Below are positions 8,047 to 14,580 of a stretch of 64,000 nt of DNA, one piece after another. The position numbers and the translations under genes were made by a program. Numbering within the stretch: position 1 is the first letter of the stretch; every line of letters starts with the position of its first letter. Under the pieces are notes generated by a model that had not been told where the DNA came from, ran no database searches, and saw only the letters and a program-made list of their open reading frames with translations. The stretch comes from SLFH01 sp050486265. GTDB taxonomy: Bacteria > Planctomycetota > Phycisphaerae > Phycisphaerales > UBA1924. Where the stretch lies: contig JBJHCY010000002.1 in NCBI GenBank assembly GCA_050486265.1, forward strand, positions 372,001-436,000. The letters are read 5' to 3'.

Positions 8047-8821
8047 CCGGCCCCGCCCCCGACCCCTCGGCGGGCCCCACAGTCAGCCGCACCGTCACCC
8101 CCGTCCACTGCGGCGGCACCACCTCCCTCCGCGCAAGAAACCGCGGCGCCTCCACCGCCGACGCGTGGCTGTGCACCTCCACATGCGCCACCGTCTCGCT
8201 CCCGAAGGTCGACAGGCCGACAAGCGTCCCCACCATGTCCGCCTCGTACCACTCCCGACCCATCCGCTCAACAATCCGCGACCCCCCGAACACAAACGCC
8301 TCCCCCTCGACCACATCACGCAACACCCGCCGCCGCTCCAGCCGCTCACCGTCCACAACAAGCACCCACTCGGCCGCATCGGCGATCACATCGCCCTCAT
8401 CGCCCCCCTTACCCCCCTTACTCCTGGTAATGAACTCCACACGCACCGCAGGCCCCCGCGGCTCAAACTTCAAAAGCTCCCCCGCCTCGTTTACATCCCA
8501 AAACCCAGGCCGCCCCGGCTCAACCCCAAGCATCAACAGCGCCGCATGCACATGCGAAGGCCGGGCCTCCGTCATCACCAGCGACTCATGCTCCTTGCTG
8601 TCGGGCACGCACACCGTCACCTCAAGCCAAACATCCGGCGCGTCCGGGTCGTTCACATCGATCGGCACCACCCCGTCAAACTCAACCGCCCGAGACTCCC
8701 GATACAACCGCACATGCGGAAACGCAACAATCGGCGCCTCATCCAACCAAACCGACACCGCCCCCCGCTCACGCTGCCCACATGCACACCCCCCAAGAAA
8801 CAAAGCAAGCAAAACAACCAT
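8033..8821 (-). CDS. YdjY-domain-like lipoprotein
   Basis: This 262-residue protein has a signal peptide ending in the lipobox LGGC, so it is probably membrane-anchored. The segment HESLVMTEARPSHVHAALL followed by LGVEPGRPG closely resembles the conserved core of YdjY-domain proteins common in planctomycetes; their function is unknown. The rest forms beta-rich segments such as AEWVLVVDGERLERRRV. The ATG at 8821 is chosen because it starts the signal sequence; reading further upstream runs into the repeat block. It is convergent with htrA, which it overlaps by 14 bp. Confidence 0.7.
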   Translation of the reverse strand: MVVLLALFLGGCACGQRERGAVSVWLDEAPIVAFPHVRLYRESRAVEFDGVVPIDVNDPDAPDVWLEVTVCVPDSKEHESLVMTEARPSHVHAALLMLGVEPGRPGFWDVNEAGELLKFEPRGPAVRVEFITRSKGGKGGDEGDVIADAAEWVLVVDGERLERRRVLRDVVEGEAFVFGGSRIVERMGREWYEADMVGTLVGLSTFGSETVAHVEVHSHASAVEAPRFLARREVVPPQWTGVTVRLTVGPAEGSGAGPVSGD

Positions 8822-8836
8822 CACGCTGCAAAACCT

Positions 8837-9234
8837 GTGGCACTGGCGGCTAGCCCGCCAGTGTCTTCCCCATCTACCAAACCTCTCGCCTCTCGCCTCT
8901 CGCCTCTCTACCCATCCCGCCCGCACCGCGGGCGCCCTGTGGCACTGGCGGCTCGCCCGCCAGTGTCTCCCCCATCTACCCCCCCTCCGGCTCACCTGCT
9001 CACCTGCTCCAATCTCTCCTGCTCCCGCCCGGCAAAACCGGGCGCCGCTCGCCCGCAAGTGTCTCCCCCGCCAACCCAATCCCACCACTGTTGTCTGTCT
9101 TCTCTCTCTCCCATTCGCCCCAACGGGGCGATGGCCTGTAGCCACGGGTGGAGCGGCGAGCGACGCGCAGCGTCGACCGCCGCGCAACCCGTGGTCAGCA
9201 ACTAAAACCACCCCGCCCTGAAGGGGCGGAGGAA
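8837..9234. repeat. Large intergenic repeat block: two type-A hairpins, a type-F hairpin and one composite element
   Basis: The 525-bp space between murD and the lipoprotein gene is nearly all repeat. Two copies of the type-A palindrome (8837-8863 and 8939-8965; GTGGCACTGGCGG then CCCGCCAGTG) are joined by TCTCGCC-rich linkers. A type-F hairpin, CGCCCGGC/ACCGGGCG, lies at 9026-9044. A composite element at 9116-9234 starts with a CGCCCCAACGGGGCG hairpin, carries GTAGCCACGGGTGGAGC and GCGCAACCCGTGG, and ends in a CCGCCCTGAAGGGGCGG hairpin. The composite form recurs at 56.9-57.2 kb. No gene is seen here. Confidence 0.85.
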
Positions 9235-9346
9235 TCAAAGAATCACCCAGCCGCTCGCCCGAACAAGACCATCGCCGATCAGCGAGCACCCGACTCACCA
9301 TCCCAACCTCACAATTCCAAATCCTCAAAACAACACTTCTCCACAA

Positions 9347-10660
9347 TCACTCCCCCCTCACCAACGCCCGAAACAACGCCCCCCTCGCCTCATAATTCTC
9401 AAACTGATCCCAAGACGCATGCCCCGGCGACAGCAAAACAACCTCCCCATCCCTCGCCCTCGCCCTCGCCCGCCTCACCGCCTCCTCAAGCGTCCCGCAC
9501 CGCTCCGCCCCCGCCGCCATCGCCGCGATCGCATCCCCCGTCTGCCCGATCGTGTACAGCCCAGCAACCTCCCCCGCCAGCGACGCGATCGGCGACAGAT
9601 CCAATTCCTTGTCATACCCGCCCGCGATCAGGTGCACGCAACCGACCCCCAGCGTCTCCGCCGCCAGCCTCGCCCCCCGCGGCGTCGTGCACTTCGAATC
9701 ATTGATAAACCGAACGCCCCCACGCTCGCACACCAACTCCATCCGGTGCTCAAGCGCCGAAAACGACCCCAGCGTCCCCAGCGTCTCCGCCGCCGCGATC
9801 CCCGTCGCGCACTCTACGGCCAGCGCCGCGCACGCCGCATTGCTCCGCATCGCCGCCCCCGGCAGATGCCCCATCCCCCTGAACGCCTCCTCACCAAACC
9901 CCGCAGCCCGCAACACGCGCACACCCGGCGCACCCTCAAAACCCTCAACACCCTCGGCGAGCACCAACCAATCCCCCGCACGCTGCCAGCGGCACACCTC
10001 CGCCTTGCTCCGCCGATACCCCTCTAGCCCCCCGTGCCAATCCGCATGGTTCTCCGAAAACGAAGTCACCACCGCAATCCCCGGCGACCACCCCCCCGAC
10101 GAATCACGCCCAAGCCACCAAAGCTGAAAACTCGAAAGCTCAAGCACCACCACCGTCCCGTCAGCAAGCCCCTCCGCCTCGCCGAGCAGCGAGCCCCCGA
10201 TATTCCCCCCCACGCGATGCGAAACCCCGTGCGCCCCAAGCGCATGCCCGATCATCGACACCGTCGTGCTCTTGCCCGCACTCCCCGTCACACCGATCAC
10301 CCGCGACCGATCACGCAAACGCTCGACAACAAGCCCGATCTCCGTCGTAATCGGAACACCAGCCCCCCGCGCCGCCTCCAGATACACATTCTCCCAAGGC
10401 CGCGGCACAGCCGGATTCGCCACCACAAGATCCGCCCCCGAAAAATCCCCCTCCGCATGCCCCCCAAGCTTCAGCGCCAGCCGCCCGCTCCCGAGCCATC
10501 CTTCCAAAGCCGCAACCGACGCCCCCAGCTTCTCCGCCGGCGCCAGATCCGTCACCGTCACAAACGCCCCGCGCTCCAAAAGCCAACGCGCAACCCCGAG
10601 CCCCCCGCCAAAACGCCCGAGCCCCATCACCGTCACACGAAGACCCGAAGGATCGATCAT
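9347..10660 (-). CDS. murD: UDP-N-acetylmuramoyl-L-alanine:D-glutamate ligase
   Basis: MurD adds D-glutamate to UDP-MurNAc-L-Ala during cytoplasmic assembly of peptidoglycan. The 437-residue protein shows the N-terminal Rossmann-like domain (RVTVMGLGRFGGGLG) and the ATP-binding P-loop GVTGSAGKSTTV at about residue 110. The central-domain motif VLELSSFQLWWL and FSENHADWH follow. Later Mur-ligase signatures are HRMELVCERGGVRFINDSKCTTP and HLIAGGYDKELD, then the C-terminal SPGHASWDQFENYEARG. The ATG at 10660 starts just before the first strand. No other mur/fts genes are adjacent, so the gene lies outside a dcw cluster. Its presence supports a peptidoglycan wall. Confidence 0.95.
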   Translation of the reverse strand: MIDPSGLRVTVMGLGRFGGGLGVARWLLERGAFVTVTDLAPAEKLGASVAALEGWLGSGRLALKLGGHAEGDFSGADLVVANPAVPRPWENVYLEAARGAGVPITTEIGLVVERLRDRSRVIGVTGSAGKSTTVSMIGHALGAHGVSHRVGGNIGGSLLGEAEGLADGTVVVLELSSFQLWWLGRDSSGGWSPGIAVVTSFSENHADWHGGLEGYRRSKAEVCRWQRAGDWLVLAEGVEGFEGAPGVRVLRAAGFGEEAFRGMGHLPGAAMRSNAACAALAVECATGIAAAETLGTLGSFSALEHRMELVCERGGVRFINDSKCTTPRGARLAAETLGVGCVHLIAGGYDKELDLSPIASLAGEVAGLYTIGQTGDAIAAMAAGAERCGTLEEAVRRARARARDGEVVLLSPGHASWDQFENYEARGALFRALVRGE

Positions 10661-10756
10661 CCCCGATCGTAGAACACCCCACGAACCGACCGCCCGCCGC
10701 GCCACCGCAGGCCGGCCCCTCTCCCCGCAACCGCTCCGCCCCTACCCGCCCCAACC

Positions 10757-10895
10757 TGCGGCACTGGCGACTCGCCCGCCAGTCTCTCTCCCAACTACCC
10801 ATCCTCTCGACTCTCGATGCTCGCCTCTCTACCCCTCTCGACCGGCAAAGCCGGTCGCCTCTCCCGCTCGCCCCTCTCGCTCGCAAAGCGAGCGC
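10757..10895. repeat. Intergenic hairpin-repeat block (types A, F-like and E)
   Basis: The block contains a diverged type-A palindrome (10758-10783, GGCACTGGCGA then CGCCCGCCAGT), CTCTCGACTCTCG linkers, an ACCGGC/GCCGGT hairpin at about 10841-10855, and a type-E hairpin, CGCTCGCAAAGCGAGCG, at 10878-10894. The latter abuts the stop of the next gene. The orientation is the same as in the other left-side blocks. Confidence 0.8.
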
Positions 10896-10897
10896 CC

Positions 10898-11605
10898 TCA
10901 CGGCTCATCGATCTCAAACAAAATCCAACGCCGCCCCCCGATGTGCTTGTTCCGCCCCTTCACCCCGCGCGCAACCAGCGGCGAACCCCACCGCGCCCCA
11001 CCTTGTGGCTCGACAAACCTGGACCCCTTGAGTTCGTCAACACCAATCCGCAAGTCGAGCTCAACCACCGTCGGGTCAAGCACACGGCTGCATACCAACC
11101 GATCGAGCCTGACCACGACCGCGTTCGGATCGTCTACCCTCACCAGCGAGAACCATCGAATCGAAACCATCGGCGGGAAGCGCAACGAGGTATTCGGGCA
11201 CTGCCTGGCGACACCATCGAGATCAGTAAGCGATATATCCAGCGAATACGACTCGCCGGTCGAGAAAGCGGTGCCGGTCCGATCCAGATAGGCTGTCAAC
11301 TCCCTTATATCCTCAAACACGCTCGAACGAACAATCACAAAGATCTGCGCCCGAGCAAACTCCGAATCCTCCGGCCTGACCAGCACCGACGCCACACGAG
11401 CCATCGCGATCACGCGCCCTTCGTCGCCGCCCTCCGATCCCTCGCCCCCAATCAGCGGCGTCCACCCCGACCCGTCCCCGACCGGGCCGACACGATCATG
11501 CAGCAACGCCGCCCACTCCCGCTGCGTCGTCCTCGCACACCCGGCAAAGCACAACCCAACAATCGCAAGCACAAGGAGCAGAAGCAATCCGCTCATGCGA
11601 TCCAT
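10898..11605 (-). CDS. Hypothetical lipoprotein
   Basis: This 235-residue protein starts MDRMSGLLLLLVLAIVGLCFAGC, a signal peptide with a clear lipobox (FAGC), so it is probably lipid-anchored. The ATG at 11605 has a GGAAGGGGA motif upstream, which decides against earlier starts. The mature part has no domain I recognise; it appears beta-rich with segments such as AQIFVIVRSSVFEDIREL, RWFSLVRVDDPNAVVVRL and a C-terminal RWILFEID. It lies 31 bp downstream of the next secreted protein in the same direction, so the two may form an operon. Confidence 0.7.
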   Translation of the reverse strand: MDRMSGLLLLLVLAIVGLCFAGCARTTQREWAALLHDRVGPVGDGSGWTPLIGGEGSEGGDEGRVIAMARVASVLVRPEDSEFARAQIFVIVRSSVFEDIRELTAYLDRTGTAFSTGESYSLDISLTDLDGVARQCPNTSLRFPPMVSIRWFSLVRVDDPNAVVVRLDRLVCSRVLDPTVVELDLRIGVDELKGSRFVEPQGGARWGSPLVARGVKGRNKHIGGRRWILFEIDEP

Positions 11606-11636
11606 GGCGATTCCCCTTCCCGGCCAGATCGATTGA

Positions 11637-12389
11637 TTACATTCCAGAGTTGCGCATCCATCGCAATATAGACTCACGGTGCTCGCCCAATCTGTGTCGC
11701 TGTGCCGGAGTGGAGTCGCCAGCTGCTGTGTATTGCCGGTGTATATCATCCAAGACAGGCTCTATATCGCCTGAGGCGCTGCCGCGATGGTATCCGTCGA
11801 TCAGAGCGGCGTACATCGCGAGCGCCGCCCCCTCATGCCTGTCGCTATGCGGATCAAATCTGTAAGAGTCGCCGCAATCACCGCAGCTCACAGGCATGGT
11901 TTGATGCAAACTGCGCATCCACAGTCGCGCAATATCGATCCGCCTCGACATATCTCCGTTCGACTCGAAGACATACCACCGAAGCAGTTCGTTTAGAACA
12001 GGGCTTGTCACAAGAGGCAAAGCCGATGCGAGGACCCGAGCCAACTCATGGTCATTATCTTCATCGAGAGACTTCGCCCCAATATGCGCCAATGTCAGTA
12101 CAATGCAATCAATCCGAAACTCGTCGTCAAACCAAAGATCGAGTCGATTGGATGCAATTGCATGAGATAACGCGTCCGCGCTACGGCCTTCTCGAGCGTT
12201 GTCAAGAACACGCGCCGCAGCGGCATGCCGAAATGGCGAACGGGAATCCAGATCGACCCTGCACTGCGAAACAACCGGCATCTGCTCACGATCGGAACTG
12301 CCCTTTGCGACAGAGAGAGCCGCAATCAAAAGCAGCAACAGCAGCAGAGCACATCGCCCATGATTGGAGTACTTGTTCATGACGATCAT
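11637..12389 (-). CDS. Hypothetical protein with N-terminal membrane helix or signal
   Basis: This 250-residue protein starts MIVMNKYSNHGR, followed by a run of leucines (LLLLLLLIAALSVA) that acts as a signal or anchor. The remainder is helical with CRVDLDSRSPFRHAAAARVLDNAREG, LARVLASALPLVTSPVLNELL and a Cys-x-x-Cys (SCGDCGDSY). No family is recognised; a HEAT- or TPR-like alpha solenoid is possible. The DNA is visibly less GC-rich than the neighbourhood and codon choice is mixed, so recent acquisition or weak codon selection is possible. The ATG at 12389 (or the one at 12380) follows a GGAG motif. Confidence 0.6.
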   Translation of the reverse strand: MIVMNKYSNHGRCALLLLLLLIAALSVAKGSSDREQMPVVSQCRVDLDSRSPFRHAAAARVLDNAREGRSADALSHAIASNRLDLWFDDEFRIDCIVLTLAHIGAKSLDEDNDHELARVLASALPLVTSPVLNELLRWYVFESNGDMSRRIDIARLWMRSLHQTMPVSCGDCGDSYRFDPHSDRHEGAALAMYAALIDGYHRGSASGDIEPVLDDIHRQYTAAGDSTPAQRHRLGEHRESILRWMRNSGM

Positions 12390-12527
12390 GTTGGATCCAT
12401 CTCCATATGCCTCGCAAGCCCTGACAGTGGATCTCTTCGCGCGAGGCGGCGAAGGTTTCGCGATCGCACAGGATTGCCAATCCCATGCTACAAAACTCCC
12501 CGCCCCCACGCAAGAACAACGCGATTC

Positions 12528-13157
12528 TTAAAGCAACGTTTCCGCCACAACCCACCCCGAAAGCAACACCAAAAACACAACCACCGCAATCTTCGCGGCA
12601 ACCCGCCGCCGCCGCGCCGTCTCAAGCCCCTCCTCGATCCGATCGATCGCAGGCCCCTCACCCACTGCTCGCAGCCGACCCCGCAGCGTCACCACAGCCC
12701 CCTCGGCCTCCGACCCCAGCGCGCCTTCGATCGCCTGATCCGCGGCCTCCAAAAACCGTTCCGCCGCAGTCTTCGAGCAATCCATCGCACGCGCAACCCG
12801 ACGCAGCTCAAGGCCGTCGATCCGGTTCAAGAGCCACGCCTCCCGTTGCTGCTCTGGCATCGCAAACACCACGCGGTGCGCCTCCGCGGCAGGCCCCTCA
12901 ACGCCGCCCGGCGCCGCGACAATCGCCGGCGAAACCCCCTCCCCCGGCCGATTCCCCCGAGCCTGCAACCGCCGCCGAACCTCAAGCACAACAAGCCGGT
13001 CCAGCCGCGCAGGTTCGAGCACATCAAGATCCCGACGCGTCGCCAGCACGCCCGCGGCAACCGCCTCGGCATCCTCTGCATTCGCCGACAAAAGCGACGC
13101 GAGCTTCCAAACCCGCCGCCTCGCCCAACGCCGACGCTCCGCAACAGGATCGTTCAC
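12528..13157 (-). CDS. Sigma-70-like protein with a C-terminal transmembrane helix
   Basis: This 209-residue protein begins with a GTG. Residues 8-65 form helices reminiscent of sigma region 2 (RRWARRRVWKLASLLSANAEDAEAVAAGVLATRRD). Residues 95-145 (RVVFAMPEQQREAWLLNRIDGLELRRVARAMDCSKTAAERFL) match a region 4 helix-turn-helix of ECF sigma factors. After a 40-residue linker comes a strongly hydrophobic helix at about 188-207 (AAKIAVVVFLVLLSGWVVAE), predicted to anchor it in the membrane. ECF-type sigma factors direct RNA polymerase to specific promoters, but a membrane-tethered one is unusual. Region 2 is weak, so it may not be a working sigma factor. No anti-sigma gene is adjacent. Confidence 0.65.
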   Translation of the reverse strand: MNDPVAERRRWARRRVWKLASLLSANAEDAEAVAAGVLATRRDLDVLEPARLDRLVVLEVRRRLQARGNRPGEGVSPAIVAAPGGVEGPAAEAHRVVFAMPEQQREAWLLNRIDGLELRRVARAMDCSKTAAERFLEAADQAIEGALGSEAEGAVVTLRGRLRAVGEGPAIDRIEEGLETARRRRVAAKIAVVVFLVLLSGWVVAETLL

Positions 13158-13197
13158 AAAGACTCCAGCCCCTCGTTCACAAAGACTCCAGCCCCTC
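13152..13197 (-). repeat. 23-bp tandem duplication containing the start region of the sigma-like gene
   Basis: The 23 bp at 13152-13174 are repeated exactly at 13175-13197. Read on the minus strand, each unit contains a CTGGAG ribosome-binding motif, TCTTT and GTGAAC, so ribosome-binding site and GTG start are present twice. Initiation at the upstream GTG (13180) reads eight codons, MNEGLESL, and stops at a TGA that overlaps the real GTG start (GTGA, 13157-13154). Confidence 0.85.
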
Positions 13198-13215
13198 TTA
13201 CCCCTGCTCCCGCTC

Positions 13216-13317
13216 CTGTGGCACTGGCGGCTAGCCCGCCAGTGCTACCCCCTCTACCAAACCTCTCGACTCTCGCCTCTCGACCCTCTACCCCTCTCGC
13301 CCGGCAAAGCCGGGCGC
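13216..13317. repeat. Hairpin-repeat block overlapping the 3' end of carA (types A and F)
   Basis: A type-A palindrome at 13218-13244 (GTGGCACTGGCGG/CCCGCCAGTG) is followed by CTCTCGAC linkers. A type-F hairpin, CGCCCGGCAAAGCCGGGCG, follows at 13299-13317. The last part lies inside the carA reading frame and provides its final codons and stop. Confidence 0.85.
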
Positions 13318-14538
13318 GACGGGTTCCCCACTCCGCATCATCCGCACAAACGCATCAAAGATCTCCGCCGCATCGTGCGGCCCCGGCGACGCCTCCGGGT
13401 GATGCTGCACCGCAAGCACCGGCCGATCCACCATCCGAAACCCCGCAAGCGTCCCGTCATTCAGATGAATGTGTGTCGGCTCGCCGCCGACCTTCTTCAG
13501 CGATTCAACATCAACCGCAAAGCCATGGTTCTGGCTCGTGATCTCCACACGCCCAGACAGCGAACTCTTCACAGGCTGGTTCGCACCCCGGTGACCGAAC
13601 TTCAGTTTGTAAGTCTTCGCGCCCACGGCAAGCGCAAGAAGCTGGTGCCCAAGACAGATCCCAAAGGTCGGGATCCGGGGCCCCTCGCCCCCGACAACCT
13701 CCCGCAAAGTCGCGATCAGGTTCTCGACCGCAGAAGGATCGCCCGGCCCGTTGCTGATAAACAGCCCGTCGTACTCACCCTCGGCGTACCGGCGCTTCAG
13801 CTCTTCCGCCGTGATCGTGTGCGGCACAACCGTCACGCGGCAGCCCCGATCCGTCAGATGCCGCAGAATGTTCCGCTTGGCCCCGCAGTCGATCGCCAGC
13901 ACCCGCAGCTCGCGTCCCCCATCCGCCTCGGCCTGCGGCTCAACGCCCGCAACGGCAGCCGCCGCCAGCTTCGACGCCTTGGTCGACCACGCCCCAAGAT
14001 CCTCCGACCATGTCTGATCGCTGCTGCACCCAACCCCCGTGACCAGATTCTGCCCCGCCATCGAAGGCGCATTGCGGGCCTGCTCGACCAGCGCCCGGTC
14101 GCTCGGCTTGGGGTCGTCGGTCAATACGCCCCGCATCGCCCCGGTCTCGCGGAGCCGCTTGGTCAGCGCCCGGGTGTCGATCCCCTCCAAGCCCATCACC
14201 CCGTTCTCGGCGAGGTAATCCTCCAGCCTGCCGCTGGACCGGTAGTTCGAGGGCAGCCTGGCCAGCTCACGGACCACGAACCCCGCGACCTGCACCCGCC
14301 CCGACTCGGTATCCTCGGGGTTGACCCCGTAGTTCCCGATCAGCGGGAAGGTCTGCACCAGGATCTGGCCCGAGTACGACGGGTCGGTCAGCGACTCCTG
14401 GTACCCGCACATGGCCGTGTTGAACACGACCTCGGCCACAGAGGTGATCCCAGGCGCGCCGAACGCGCGCCCAGTGAACACACTCCCGTCCTCGAGCGCC
14501 AGGCGCCCGACACGATGCTGCGTTGAATCATTTGTCAT
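13288..14538 (-). CDS. carA: Carbamoyl-phosphate synthase small (glutaminase) subunit
   Basis: CarA hydrolyses glutamine and channels ammonia to CarB for carbamoyl phosphate, feeding arginine and pyrimidine synthesis. The 416-residue protein has the N-terminal CarA domain (FNTAMCGYQESLTDPSYSGQ; NYGVNPED) and a class I glutamine amidotransferase domain. The latter has oxyanion motif FISNGPGDPS, catalytic Cys295 in FGICLGHQ, and the His380/Glu382 pair in QHHPEASPGPHD. The ATG at 14538 is 42 bp from the divergent priA start. No carB is in the window. The C-terminal residues PGFAGREG are encoded by an intergenic hairpin repeat, so the natural end has probably been replaced. Confidence 0.95.
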   Translation of the reverse strand: MTNDSTQHRVGRLALEDGSVFTGRAFGAPGITSVAEVVFNTAMCGYQESLTDPSYSGQILVQTFPLIGNYGVNPEDTESGRVQVAGFVVRELARLPSNYRSSGRLEDYLAENGVMGLEGIDTRALTKRLRETGAMRGVLTDDPKPSDRALVEQARNAPSMAGQNLVTGVGCSSDQTWSEDLGAWSTKASKLAAAAVAGVEPQAEADGGRELRVLAIDCGAKRNILRHLTDRGCRVTVVPHTITAEELKRRYAEGEYDGLFISNGPGDPSAVENLIATLREVVGGEGPRIPTFGICLGHQLLALAVGAKTYKLKFGHRGANQPVKSSLSGRVEITSQNHGFAVDVESLKKVGGEPTHIHLNDGTLAGFRMVDRPVLAVQHHPEASPGPHDAAEIFDAFVRMMRSGEPVAPGFAGREG

Positions 14539-14580
14539 CAAAATACAGCGTAGGCCGCAACGCCCCGCGGCGCTCACCGC

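Noticed and set aside
14539..14580. Replication origin in the carA-priA spacer
   Set aside because: The spacer is only 42 bp, with no DnaA boxes or AT-rich unwinding element; only the skew switch and the parS-like site nearby are notable.
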